Origin: Maritalea sp051251695
GTDB lineage: Bacteria > Pseudomonadota > Alphaproteobacteria > Rhizobiales > Devosiaceae
NCBI RefSeq assembly: GCF_051251695.1
Contig: NZ_JBPOEU010000012.1
Coordinates: 60,611 to 124,610 of the forward strand
DNA: 64,000 nt
Reading direction: 5' to 3'
A program made the position numbers and the translations under genes. Within the stretch, counting starts at the first letter, position 1; each line of letters starts with the position of its first letter. Below, piece after piece: positions 1 through 8,417 of the stretch. The notes under the pieces were generated by a model that saw nothing but the letters and a program-made list of their open reading frames with translations, did not search any database and was not told where the DNA came from.

Positions 1-260
1 AGATTTTTGTCTTTTTTCACCATTGGATCGTCGAACCGGCGACCGATCAACCGTTTGATCGCAAAAAGCGTATCTTCCGGGTTGGTGACAGCTTGGCGTT
101 TTGCCGGCTGACCAACTAGGCGGTCGTCATCGGTGAACGCAACCATGGAAGGGGTTGTGCGCGCACCTTCAGCGTTCTCAACGATTTTTGGCTCAGAACC
201 ATCCATGATCGCAATACATGAATTTGTTGTTCCAAGGTCAATTCCAATTACTTTACCCAT
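1..260 (-). CDS. dnaK: Chaperone DnaK (Hsp70), N-terminal 86 residues only
   Basis: This is the start of the ATP-dependent chaperone DnaK; the rest lies beyond the left edge. The visible N-terminus carries the Hsp70 phosphate-1 motif GIDLGTTNSC at residues 5-14, then the conserved ENAEGARTTPS and the AIKRLIGRRFDD segment. The ATG at 258-260 is preceded by AGAGG nine bases upstream. DnaK works with DnaJ and GrpE in the cytoplasm; grpE lies 1 kb away on the same strand. A heat-shock-type promoter precedes it. Seen directly; only the missing C-terminus is unknown. Confidence 0.97.
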   Translation of the reverse strand, partial: MGKVIGIDLGTTNSCIAIMDGSEPKIVENAEGARTTPSMVAFTDDDRLVGQPAKRQAVTNPEDTLFAIKRLIGRRFDDPMVKKDKN

Positions 261-391
261 TTATAAAACCTCTTTTTTGGCAGACCCTTTGTCTGACCCC
301 GTTTCCAGCAGTCTTTCACCGGCAATATGCCGTTTGGATCCCTGATATTCAGTTTTAAGCGCAATCGCACCCAAACCAGTTGTTGATCGGT

Positions 392-420
392 ATATAGGAA
401 GCAACGAATTGCCCTTCAAG
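392..420 (-). promoter_or_regulatory. RpoH-type heat-shock promoter of dnaK
   Basis: On the minus strand CTTGAA (415-420) is followed after exactly 17 bases by CTATAT (392-397). This fits the alphaproteobacterial sigma-32 consensus (CTTGAA, 17 bp, CCTATNT). It sits about 130 bases upstream of the dnaK ATG, so the mRNA has a sizeable leader. The rest of the 310-base gap between dnaK and alkB shows no gene. Confidence 0.75.
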
Positions 421-571
421 CACCAAGGATCATAATTTTTGTGTCTTAAATTACGACATTGGTCGCATGCCCATTTCGATCAATTTTTTGCGAATATTTT
501 GGACCGCAAAGAACAAGCGCGGTTATATAGACGTGAAGAACATGAAAAGCGACAGCAAAAATTAAAAAAAC

Positions 572-1186
572 ATGCGAATTTTTCCAAGCCAGTTGAGCAA
601 AACCGAACAGATCGATCTCATTGATGAAATCAGTGCCGCGCTGCGCGTCGCGCCGCTGTTTGTGCCAAAGATGCCAAGAACGGGGAAAGAATTTTCCGTT
701 CGCATGTCAAATTTTGGCCCCCTCGGGTGGGTTTCCGACCAAAAGAACGGCTATCGATATCAATCAACCCACCCAGAAACGGATGCGGCTTGGCCGGTGA
801 TGCCGCAAAGTCTTTTGGATTTATGGTCGGAAATAACAGATTATCCAGCACCGCCTGAAGCGTGTTTGATCAACTATTATGCCCCAGGCGCAAAAATGGG
901 TATGCATCAAGATCGCGATGAGGATGATTTTGATGCGCCGGTTGTTTCCGTTTCGTTGGGCGATCGTGCAAGGTTTCGTTTAGGCGGCACCAAACGTGGG
1001 GGCAAAACTTCATCATTTGAAATTAGTTCGGGTGACGTTTTGGTTTTAGAGAAAGACACGCGCCTTGCTTATCACGGTATTGATCGGGTCTATCCTAACT
1101 CGTCCAATCTTTTGGATCACGCGAAGGAATGGTTTCCTGAAGGCGGACGGATAAACCTTACCTTGCGGCGGGTAAGCAAGATTTAG
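572..1186 (+). CDS. alkB: AlkB-like DNA/RNA demethylase (2-oxoglutarate/Fe(II) dioxygenase)
   Basis: The 204-residue protein matches the AlkB family, which oxidatively removes methyl lesions from DNA or RNA bases. The iron ligands H112 and D114 (MHQDRDE) and H168 (YHGID) are present, as are the 2-oxoglutarate arginines R193 and R199 in RINLTLRR. The substrate-lid region NFGPLGWVSD (residues 47-56) matches bacterial AlkB. A TAA lies two codons before the ATG, so the start is fixed; E. coli AlkB has a slightly longer N-terminus. A short insertion (HAKEWFPE) precedes the R-x5-R motif. It is transcribed divergently from dnaK. Confidence 0.9.
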   Translation: MRIFPSQLSKTEQIDLIDEISAALRVAPLFVPKMPRTGKEFSVRMSNFGPLGWVSDQKNGYRYQSTHPETDAAWPVMPQSLLDLWSEITDYPAPPEACLINYYAPGAKMGMHQDRDEDDFDAPVVSVSLGDRARFRLGGTKRGGKTSSFEISSGDVLVLEKDTRLAYHGIDRVYPNSSNLLDHAKEWFPEGGRINLTLRRVSKI

Positions 1187-1213
1187 GCACCGTGTTCAAA
1201 GTCGAAACATAAA

Positions 1214-1237
1214 AAAACCGGCACATTGGCCGGTTTT
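1214..1237. terminator. Bidirectional intrinsic terminator between alkB and grpE
   Basis: A perfect 9-bp stem (AAAACCGGC / GCCGGTTTT) with a 6-base loop has A and T runs on its two sides, so it can act on both strands. It lies between the convergent alkB and grpE. Confidence 0.85.
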
Positions 1238-1267
1238 GAATTGCTGCAGTTGAACTAAGGTGAATGC

Positions 1268-1891
1268 TTAAACGGATTTGTCTAAGTTTTCGCCACTTTC
1301 AGATGCTGCTGCCGCTGCGGTTTTTGGACCGCCTTTTGCAACACCCACCATCGCGGGGCGCAACATGCGTTCACCGATTACATAACCCGCCTGTACAACT
1401 TCCATAACGGTGTTTTCCACAACATCGCTATTTGGAATTTCAAACATCGCTTGGTGGAAATTGGGATCAAACTTTTCGCCCTTAGGCTCAAGCTTTGTAA
1501 TGCCGTTTTTTTCGAGCAACCGGTGCATTTCGCGTTCGGTCATTTCAACGCCTTCAATCAGCGATTTAAACTGACCGTCAGCTTCGTCTTTGGCCTCTTG
1601 GGGCATGGTCAATAGCGCACGGGACAAATTGTCCGTGGCCGTGAGCATGTCGCGGGCAAAATTTGCCATCGCATATTGGCGCGCGTCTTTTACGTCGCGT
1701 TCTGTGCGTTTGCGTAAATTTTCCATTTCCGCAACAGCGCGCAACAAACGGTCTTTAAGCTTGGCGTTTTCTGCCTCAAGCACCTCCACTGGGGATGCCG
1801 CGTCCTGTTCGTCCGCAGCATCATGCAAAGGCTCAGCATCGTGCTGCTCATCTTGATTTGCTTCGTTATGGAACTCTTCGTCACTCATCAT
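1268..1891 (-). CDS. grpE: Nucleotide exchange factor GrpE
   Basis: This 207-residue protein is GrpE, the ADP/ATP exchange factor for DnaK. The N-terminal third is acidic and low-complexity. A long coiled-coil follows from about residue 35 (LEAENAKLKDRLLRAVAEMENLRKR), and the C-terminal beta domain carries the family signature around GEKFDPNFHQAMFEI and VVQAGYVIGERMLRPAMVGVAKG. Two adjacent ATGs (1889-1891 and 1886-1888) are possible starts. It lies downstream of hrcA on the same strand with its own RpoH-type promoter. Confidence 0.97.
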   Translation of the reverse strand: MMSDEEFHNEANQDEQHDAEPLHDAADEQDAASPVEVLEAENAKLKDRLLRAVAEMENLRKRTERDVKDARQYAMANFARDMLTATDNLSRALLTMPQEAKDEADGQFKSLIEGVEMTEREMHRLLEKNGITKLEPKGEKFDPNFHQAMFEIPNSDVVENTVMEVVQAGYVIGERMLRPAMVGVAKGGPKTAAAAASESGENLDKSV

Positions 1892-1929
1892 GGTTGGTCT
1901 GCTTGTTTCTTATTTGAACTGTGCCCCGG

Positions 1930-1958
1930 ATATTGACCATTGAAAGACAAATTTCAAG
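1930..1958 (-). promoter_or_regulatory. RpoH-type heat-shock promoter of grpE
   Basis: On the minus strand CTTGAA (1953-1958) and CAATAT (1930-1935) are separated by exactly 17 bases, the same architecture as the dnaK promoter in this window. It lies about 40 bases upstream of grpE, in the hrcA-grpE gap. Confidence 0.65.
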
Positions 1959-1987
1959 CACTCAGTTCAAATGAGTTAGAATTTGCA

Positions 1988-3100
1988 CTAAACGCCGCGC
2001 TTATTAATGAGTTTTGACACCACATGGGCGGTATAATCCACCGCGGGTACAATTTTGGCATAATTAAGTCGAGTAGGGCCAATCACGCCGACGACCCCAA
2101 CAACATTTTGATTGATGTCGCGATAGGGCGATAAAATCACCGAGGAGCCTGAAAGAGAGAACAATTTATTCTCCGCGCCAATGAAAATCCTGACGCCGTT
2201 TGCGTCATTGGTATCCGCTAACAAATCGATGATCGATTTTTTAGATTCCAATTCATCAAAAAGCTGACGCACCCGGTCCAATTCTTCGCTGGCCATAGTG
2301 TCGGCAATTAAATTTGCGCGTCCGCGCACAATCAATGTTGGCGTTTCGTCGCCGCGCGGTTCTGAAAGGGTGGCCAATCCCTCGTCAACCAGCCGCTTGG
2401 TGAGATCATCAAGTTCAGCTTTGTGCGCTATATGTTGATCTTGGATGAAAGCGCGTACTTCGCGCAAGGTACGCCCAATAATATGGTGGGATAAAAAATT
2501 GCTGGCCTTGGTCAACTCGCTTGCGGTTAATCCCGCAGGAATAGAAAACACCCGGTTTTCAACATGCCCATCTTCACCCACCAGAACCGCCATCGCCAAT
2601 TCCGCGCCAAGCCGCACAAATTCGATATGTTTGAGAACGGTATCGGCCTTTGGCGCTAACACGAGGCCCGCGCCGTGTGAAAGTCCGGATAAAACTTGGC
2701 TGGCTTGGGCCAGCACGTCCTCGATTTTTTCATCCTTGGCGGCGGCATCAATATGTTTTTCAATACTTTGCCGCTCGTCATGGCCCACAGCGCCGATTTC
2801 AAGCATCGCATCAACAAAGAACCGCAAGCCGGTATGGGTTGGCGCGCGACCAGCAGAAGTGTGCGGCGCAGCGATCAAACCAAGTTCTTCCAAGTCTGCC
2901 ATGACGTTGCGCACGGATGCAGCCGAAAGGCTAACATCCAGCGCTCTAGAGAGTTGCCGAGACCCAACAGGTTCCCCCGTTTCAATAAAGCGCTCGACCA
3001 GCCGTTTAAAAATGCCTTGCGAGCGTTCGTTCAGAACGGATAAAAAATCCTGATCAAGTGGTGGTTCGCGTGGTGGCATACTCAATTTTGCCTCATCCAT
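1988..3100 (-). CDS. hrcA: Heat-inducible transcription repressor HrcA
   Basis: HrcA represses groESL and similar operons by binding CIRCE elements. The 370-residue product has the N-terminal winged-helix (RSQGIFKRLVERFIETGEPVG, then LSAASVRNVMADLEELGL), the conserved SAGRAPTHTGLRFFVD segment, and a C-terminal GVVGVIGPTRLNYAKIVP motif. The start is uncertain. ATG 3098-3100 is chosen; a TTG at 3142 would add 14 residues and an ATG at 3079 would remove seven. No CIRCE element was seen in the window. It is divergent from rph. Confidence 0.95.
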   Translation of the reverse strand: MDEAKLSMPPREPPLDQDFLSVLNERSQGIFKRLVERFIETGEPVGSRQLSRALDVSLSAASVRNVMADLEELGLIAAPHTSAGRAPTHTGLRFFVDAMLEIGAVGHDERQSIEKHIDAAAKDEKIEDVLAQASQVLSGLSHGAGLVLAPKADTVLKHIEFVRLGAELAMAVLVGEDGHVENRVFSIPAGLTASELTKASNFLSHHIIGRTLREVRAFIQDQHIAHKAELDDLTKRLVDEGLATLSEPRGDETPTLIVRGRANLIADTMASEELDRVRQLFDELESKKSIIDLLADTNDANGVRIFIGAENKLFSLSGSSVILSPYRDINQNVVGVVGVIGPTRLNYAKIVPAVDYTAHVVSKLINKRGV

Positions 3101-3275
3101 AAAATGCGCTTCAATAAGCTTATTTAGGCTCAAAAAGCCCAATCGCCAAGTTTTAAACAGACGTCAGGCACCCAATAGGCAGTAAATTACAGCGTTTGAC
3201 GCGCTTTACTCTTGAAGTTGAGCGCGTTATCAGCCAATCAAATGCCAACAAAGCAATTTATTAAGGGGAACCGCA

Positions 3276-3992
3276 ATGCGGCCTTCAAAACGCGCAAATG
3301 ATCAAATGCGCGACGTAACCATTGAACGTAACGTTTCATCTCATGCTGAAGGATCATGCATGATCTCGTTTGGCGGCACAAAAGTATTATGCACGGCAAG
3401 CGTTGAAACGAATTTACCCCCTTGGCGTCGTGGCCAAGGCCTTGGTTGGGTTACCGCAGAATATGGCATGCTTCCCCGCTCTACCGGCCAGCGTATGCGC
3501 CGTGAAGCAACAGCCGGCAAACAATCTGGCCGCACCCAAGAAATTCAACGCCTTATTGGCCGCTCGCTGCGTGCGATCGTAGACATGAAAGCTCTGGGCG
3601 AAAATCAAATTACTGTTGATTGCGATGTTATTGAAGCGGATGGCGGTACTCGTACGGCCTCAATCACTGGTGCATTTGTTGCCATGTCAGACGCCCTATC
3701 TTGGATGCGTGAGCGCGAACTTGTCGGCGATAAGGTTATCACTGATCAATTGGCGGCCATTTCATGCGGCATTTACCGAGGCCAACCTGTTCTTGACCTT
3801 GATTATGACGAAGATAGCGAAGCTGAAACCGACGCGAATTTTGTGATGACAGGGTCTGGTGGATTTGTTGAAATTCAAGGCACCGCAGAAGAAAGCCCTT
3901 TTTCAGCGGACGAGTTGGCAAAACTAATTGGTTTGGCGCAAAAAGGCGTTGGCGAATTGGTGGAACTGCAAAAAGCAGCGTTGAAAGGCTGA
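3276..3992 (+). CDS. rph: Ribonuclease PH
   Basis: RNase PH is a phosphorolytic 3'-5' exoribonuclease that trims tRNA 3' ends. The 238-residue length is typical. Signatures include RPSKRANDQMRDVTIERN at the N-terminus, GRTQEIQRLIGRSLR in the middle and DCDVIEADGGTRTASITGA near residue 120. The ATG has AAGGGG upstream. It starts the rph-rdgB-hemW run and is divergent from hrcA, the usual alphaproteobacterial arrangement. Only one base separates it from rdgB. Confidence 0.97.
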   Translation: MRPSKRANDQMRDVTIERNVSSHAEGSCMISFGGTKVLCTASVETNLPPWRRGQGLGWVTAEYGMLPRSTGQRMRREATAGKQSGRTQEIQRLIGRSLRAIVDMKALGENQITVDCDVIEADGGTRTASITGAFVAMSDALSWMRERELVGDKVITDQLAAISCGIYRGQPVLDLDYDEDSEAETDANFVMTGSGGFVEIQGTAEESPFSADELAKLIGLAQKGVGELVELQKAALKG

Positions 3993-3993
3993 C

Positions 3994-4632
3994 ATGCGTA
4001 AACTTGAAAAAGGCCAAAAACTGGTGGTGGCCACCCACAATGAGGGAAAGCTGCGCGAATTTAGAACATTGCTGGCGCCCTTTGGGCTTGAGCTTGTATC
4101 TGCTGGTGAGCTTGGTTTGCCTGAACCCGAAGAAACAGGCACCACCTATGAAGCAAATGCTATTCTAAAAGCGCAAGCCGCTGCCAGCGCGTCTTCGCTT
4201 TGGGCGTTAGCCGACGATTCTGGACTAAGCGTTTATGCCCTTGATGGTGATCCGGGCATTTATTCAGCACGCTGGGCTGGCCCAGACAAAAACTTTGATG
4301 ACGCTATGGTCAAAGTCCATACATCCTTGATGGAAAAGGGAGCTATGGCACCCGGGCAACGCACCGCCGCTTTTGTAGCGACACTTTGTCTTGCCAATCC
4401 AGAAGGTGAAACCATTTGCTTTGAGGGACGTGCCGAAGGCACCCTTATTTGGCCACCACGTGGCAATCAGGGCTTTGGATATGACCCGATGTTTCAACCG
4501 GACGGCCATGTGCGCACGTTTGGCGAAATGAGCGAAGCGGAAAAGCACGCCTGGTCAAAGGACAAAATTGGCCTTTCACATCGTTCCCGTGCCTTTTCTT
4601 TATTTGTGAAGGACTGTTGCCCTGACCACTGA
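3994..4632 (+). CDS. rdgB: dITP/XTP pyrophosphatase (Ham1/RdgB)
   Basis: This enzyme hydrolyses non-canonical purine nucleoside triphosphates (dITP, XTP) to monophosphates, keeping them out of DNA. The 212-residue product has the Ham1 motif THNEGK at residues 14-19, the acidic ADDSG metal site at 73-77 and FGYDP at 161-165. It begins one base after rph stops. Its 3' end overlaps the probable start of hemW, so the two are likely translationally coupled. Confidence 0.96.
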   Translation: MRKLEKGQKLVVATHNEGKLREFRTLLAPFGLELVSAGELGLPEPEETGTTYEANAILKAQAAASASSLWALADDSGLSVYALDGDPGIYSARWAGPDKNFDDAMVKVHTSLMEKGAMAPGQRTAAFVATLCLANPEGETICFEGRAEGTLIWPPRGNQGFGYDPMFQPDGHVRTFGEMSEAEKHAWSKDKIGLSHRSRAFSLFVKDCCPDH

Positions 4633-5776
4633 GCCTGATCTTTTTGGTGTTTATGTGCATTGGCCGTTTTGTGCGGCCAAATGCCCTTATTGCGACTTCA
4701 ATTCACATGTCCATCGCGGCCCGTTTGACGAAGACGCATATATTGAGAGCTACCTCACCGAAATAAACCAAACTGCCCAATTGGTGCCCGACCGGACCGT
4801 TCGATCCATCTTTTTTGGCGGCGGTACGCCATCGCTGATGCAGCCCCAATCGGTTGAAAAAATTATCAATGCGATTTCAACAAAATGGCAATTGTCCAAT
4901 GATGTTGAAATTACGTTGGAAGCTAACCCAACCAGCGTTGAGGCAGACAAATTTCAGGCGATCCGGCTTGCTGGCGTAAACCGGGTTTCGTTGGGTGTAC
5001 AGTCGTTGCGCACAGAACCGCTCGCGGCATTGGGGCGTTTGCATTCCGTGGATGATGCCATCAAAGCGGTTGAGCTTGCTCAATCCATTTTTGACCGCGT
5101 CAGCTATGATTTGATCTATGCACGGCCAAACCAGACACTGGATGAATGGCGGCAAGAACTGACCCAGGCTCTTAATCTCGCGCGGGACCATATATCGCTT
5201 TATGCACTGACCATCGAATCCGGCACGCGCTATTATGACCTGTTTCGTGCGGGCAAACTTAAAATGCCAGATGGGGAACTATCGGCCCAATTTTATGAGC
5301 TGACCCAAGAAATCTGTGAGAGCTTTGGCCTACCAGCCTATGAGATTTCAAACCACGCCATGCCCGGCGAAGAAAGCCGCCATAATCTGACCTATTGGCA
5401 ATATGGGGAATATGCAGGTATCGGTCCAGGTGCCCATGGTCGTTTGCTGATTGACGGAAAACGCCACGCCACATCGACCGAGCGCATGCCGTTCAAATGG
5501 GACGAATATGTTTCAAAAAAAGGCGACGGGTTCGTCGAATTTGATGCCTTGACCGCAGGTGAGCAGGGCGACGAATATTTATTGATGGGCCTGAGGCTGA
5601 AAACCGGTATTTCACCAATCCGGTTTGAAGCCCTTGCCGGTCAAAAACTCAAGCAACAACAAGTCGACCACCTGACGGAAATCGGTTTCGTGCAAATCCT
5701 TGAAGACGGCAATCTGCGAGTCACCGATAAAGGCTGGCCTGTGCTTGACGCCGTGGTGGCTGATCTAGCGGCTTGA
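4622..5776 (+). CDS. hemW: Radical SAM heme chaperone HemW
   Basis: HemW (long annotated as an oxygen-independent coproporphyrinogen oxidase) is a radical SAM protein that binds heme for delivery to targets. The 4Fe-4S cysteines are C17, C21 and C24 (CAAKCPYC), followed by FFGGGTPSL and the EANPTS motif. The frame has no ATG, GTG or TTG before the conserved TEPDLFGVYVHW segment. A CTG at 4622 sits seven bases after GAAGGA and gives a family-like N-terminus, overlapping rdgB by 11 bases. A GTG at 4655 is the first conventional start but would cut conserved residues. Confidence 0.93.
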   Translation: MTTEPDLFGVYVHWPFCAAKCPYCDFNSHVHRGPFDEDAYIESYLTEINQTAQLVPDRTVRSIFFGGGTPSLMQPQSVEKIINAISTKWQLSNDVEITLEANPTSVEADKFQAIRLAGVNRVSLGVQSLRTEPLAALGRLHSVDDAIKAVELAQSIFDRVSYDLIYARPNQTLDEWRQELTQALNLARDHISLYALTIESGTRYYDLFRAGKLKMPDGELSAQFYELTQEICESFGLPAYEISNHAMPGEESRHNLTYWQYGEYAGIGPGAHGRLLIDGKRHATSTERMPFKWDEYVSKKGDGFVEFDALTAGEQGDEYLLMGLRLKTGISPIRFEALAGQKLKQQQVDHLTEIGFVQILEDGNLRVTDKGWPVLDAVVADLAA

Positions 5777-5789
5777 GCCCCCGAGGGAC

Positions 5790-7010
5790 TTAAGGCATTT
5801 TCGCCGCATCAACGATCCGGCTACCATCAATCACGACTTGCTTCATCACCAGCGCGTGTTGGTTTGTGCCGTTTTCAAGGAAACGGAACGATCCGTCTTG
5901 CCCTGAAAAGCCGCGTGGTAACGTCAATTGCTGGCGTCCATAGCGCGGTGTGGCGTTCACCAGTGAATTTGAGTTAGCCAACAACACAGATGTATAGGCA
6001 AACGTCGCCATCGGATGTGGCTCAGCGCCATAGATGGTTTCGTATTCTGGTTTTAGGCGTTCATATCCGGCCCCATCAACCGCCGGGAAAAATGCGCCAG
6101 ACAGGAATGGCGTTTGAGATATTTTAACGTCACCGTCCCAGTCAGCAGAACCGATAATCGTAACATCGGTCTTTTCGATTTGAGCGGATTCAAACAAAAC
6201 CGCGATGGACGGCGCAGTGGCCCGATCCGGCAAAAATATCGCGTCAACAGAGCCTGAGATTAGAAACGGCACCAATTGTTCAACGGCGGTGCGGGCTTCT
6301 TCTTCATTTGAGAATTGATAAATCCCCTGCACGCTCGCGCCAGTTTGAGATGTGGCGACGCGGAAGGCACCCTCTTGGACTTGGCCAAAATCGGTGCGCG
6401 GTACAATCGCTGCGAAGCTTTTACGGCCAAAGTTTTGCGCGTATTTCACCGAACGTAGCACTTCTGTTTCGGGCAAAATGTTTAACAAGTAAATTCCCGG
6501 TGCGGATGCGCCTGAATTGTTAGAAAACCCAATAAGCGGAATGCCTGCCGTTCGTGCAACGCTGCCTGCTGCCCGAACACTGTCAGCGCGTAATGGCCCT
6601 AATATTAGGCTTGCGCCTTCGCCAACGGCTTCAGTGGCCAATGCTCTGGCTGTTATCGCGCTGCCGCCAGTATCTTTAACGACCAAATGAATATTGGAGG
6701 AAAATTGCGGGCTCGCATTGATTTTATCAATGGCCATTTTCGCGCCATTGCGAATGGAAATGCCCACATTGCCCAAGCCGCCTTCGCCGCTCGTTGGCGT
6801 TAGCAAGACAACGCGGACCGGGCCGTTGCCCAAAATTTCGCCATTTGCTGGCGGTAAGTTTCCTTGCACGACAGGCCGAGTTGTTCCGCTGCTTGGCGAA
6901 GTGGGGCCAAAACCAAAGTCTGGCGTACAGGCCAGCAGCGCTAACATTGCAGTTGCACCAGCCGCCAGTTTTGCGCCGGTTGCAATTGAGTTCAAGTTGT
7001 TCGCCAACAT
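5790..7010 (-). CDS. Periplasmic-binding-fold lipoprotein, penicillin-binding protein activator (LpoA/LppC-like)
   Basis: The 406-residue protein starts with a lipoprotein signal whose lipobox ends at C28 (ALLAC), then a Pro/Gly/Ser-rich linker. From about residue 64 it has a type-1 periplasmic-binding fold (VRVVLLTPTSGEGGLGNVG, then LILGPLRADSV). This is the LppC/YraM family; in E. coli, LpoA activates PBP1A. It is divergent from rsmI-yraN, the same neighbourhood as in many proteobacteria. Activation of a penicillin-binding protein is inferred from family and context, not shown here. Confidence 0.8.
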   Translation of the reverse strand: MLANNLNSIATGAKLAAGATAMLALLACTPDFGFGPTSPSSGTTRPVVQGNLPPANGEILGNGPVRVVLLTPTSGEGGLGNVGISIRNGAKMAIDKINASPQFSSNIHLVVKDTGGSAITARALATEAVGEGASLILGPLRADSVRAAGSVARTAGIPLIGFSNNSGASAPGIYLLNILPETEVLRSVKYAQNFGRKSFAAIVPRTDFGQVQEGAFRVATSQTGASVQGIYQFSNEEEARTAVEQLVPFLISGSVDAIFLPDRATAPSIAVLFESAQIEKTDVTIIGSADWDGDVKISQTPFLSGAFFPAVDGAGYERLKPEYETIYGAEPHPMATFAYTSVLLANSNSLVNATPRYGRQQLTLPRGFSGQDGSFRFLENGTNQHALVMKQVVIDGSRIVDAAKMP

Positions 7011-7159
7011 ATTCAGTTCTACCCCAATTTCGATCTTTTACCGCATACGCGTTGGCTGTAATTTCAGCCATTTTCGCGCAGATCATCCAATAGCTATACA
7101 AAACAGGCAGCAAAGCTTAAAGAGTCAAATGAGAATTAATTCGACAATGAGCAGATTTC

Positions 7160-8044
7160 ATGGCGGCGCAGCAATTTTTAATTTCCGGGCAAGCGTTCAA
7201 TGCGCCCAAATTGGATGCAGCGCTTTATCTGGTTTCTACCCCAATCGGCAATCTTAAAGATATTTCAATCCGTGGCTTAGAAACGCTGGCGGGCGCTGAT
7301 CTTATTCTGTGCGAAGATACCCGCACCTCATCAAAGCTTTTAAACGCCTATGGCATTCAAACTCAAAAAACGTCCCTACATGAGCATAACGAGGTCGCCC
7401 AGGCGCAAAATATCGTCAATGAGGTTGTCAGCGGCAAATCGATTTGCCTAATTTCGGACGCAGGAACGCCGCTCATTTCTGATCCCGGCTTTCCTTTGGT
7501 GAGATTGGCTGCGCAAGCTGGCATTCCAATTTTTGCCATTCCGGGCGCGTCTGCGGTGCTTGGGGCATTGGCCGTAAGTGGCCTGCCAACAGATAGCTTT
7601 AGTTTTTTTGGATTTTTACCGGCAAAACAACAAGCACGATTGTCGCGTCTCGGCGACCTTAAATCCCATGAAATGACCATGGTGTTTTACGAATCGCCAA
7701 AACGCACCGCAGCAACATTGGCCGCGATTGGTGAAGCCTACGGCGCTGACAGACAAGTTGTCGTCGCCCGTGAGCTGACAAAAAGATTTGAAACGCTCTA
7801 TCGCGGCACCGCCCAAGAACTTGCCGCCCAGTTCGATGGACAAGCGGTAAAAGGCGAAGTGGTGATTTTGGTTGCCGGGGCTCAGCGTCAGGCACAAGCT
7901 GACCCGGATGAGTGGAAGAACGCGCTGGTTGCCTTAATGGAGGAACTTCCATTGCGCGGTGCCGTTGACAAGATCGCTGCAGACTTCGATTTAAAACGCA
8001 AACAAGTCTATCAAGCCGCCCTAGAGTTGCGTGATGGCAAATAG
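7160..8044 (+). CDS. rsmI: 16S rRNA (cytidine-1402 2'-O)-methyltransferase RsmI
   Basis: RsmI methylates the ribose of C1402 in the ribosomal P site using SAM. The 294-residue protein shows the tetrapyrrole-methylase-like fold: LYLVSTPIGNLKDIS at residues 23-37, CEDTRTSSKLL at 51-61, and the SDAGTPLISDPGF loop near residue 100. It overlaps yraN by 11 bases. It is divergent from the LppC-like lipoprotein gene. Confidence 0.96.
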   Translation: MAAQQFLISGQAFNAPKLDAALYLVSTPIGNLKDISIRGLETLAGADLILCEDTRTSSKLLNAYGIQTQKTSLHEHNEVAQAQNIVNEVVSGKSICLISDAGTPLISDPGFPLVRLAAQAGIPIFAIPGASAVLGALAVSGLPTDSFSFFGFLPAKQQARLSRLGDLKSHEMTMVFYESPKRTAATLAAIGEAYGADRQVVVARELTKRFETLYRGTAQELAAQFDGQAVKGEVVILVAGAQRQAQADPDEWKNALVALMEELPLRGAVDKIAADFDLKRKQVYQAALELRDGK

Positions 8045-8402
8045 TCAAAACCGCCAAAAAGCCGAACGATTTGGCCACAAAGGCGAGTTTTGGGCAAAAC
8101 TCTATCTCCGGGCGCAGGGTTTTCGCATTCTTGGACAGCGCGTTAAATCCAGAAACGGCGAAATAGACATCGTCGTAAAACGCGGGCAACTGCTTGTTTT
8201 TATTGAGGTGAAGGCCCGCGCGTACAACAAAATGCTTGAACAAGCATTCGAGGGTGTTCGTCAAGATCGAATTGTTGGGGCCGCTCAATATTGGCTGAGC
8301 CAAAATCCAAAATTTGCGCACTATACAATAAGATTTGATGTGATCGGTCTTGCGCCTTTTCGCTGGCCCGTGCATATCGTTGATGCGTTTCAGACCAATT
8401 GA
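8034..8402 (+). CDS. yraN: YraN family protein (UPF0102, endonuclease-like fold)
   Basis: This 122-residue protein belongs to the YraN/UPF0102 family, with a restriction-endonuclease-like fold and no settled function. The core residues are visible: GxxGExxA-like GHKGEFWAKLYL, the acidic NGEIDIVVKR and the FIEVKAR lysine motif (E..D..E-x-K pattern). The ATG at 8034 follows an in-frame GTG at 8031, and the start overlaps rsmI. rsmI-yraN-gshB is a conserved alphaproteobacterial order. Confidence 0.9.
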   Translation: MANSQNRQKAERFGHKGEFWAKLYLRAQGFRILGQRVKSRNGEIDIVVKRGQLLVFIEVKARAYNKMLEQAFEGVRQDRIVGAAQYWLSQNPKFAHYTIRFDVIGLAPFRWPVHIVDAFQTN

Positions 8403-8417
8403 TTGGGAGTATTTATC

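Noticed and set aside
439..624. 61-residue frame between dnaK and alkB
   Set aside because: TTG start, no ribosome-binding site, overlaps alkB by 53 bases, no family features.
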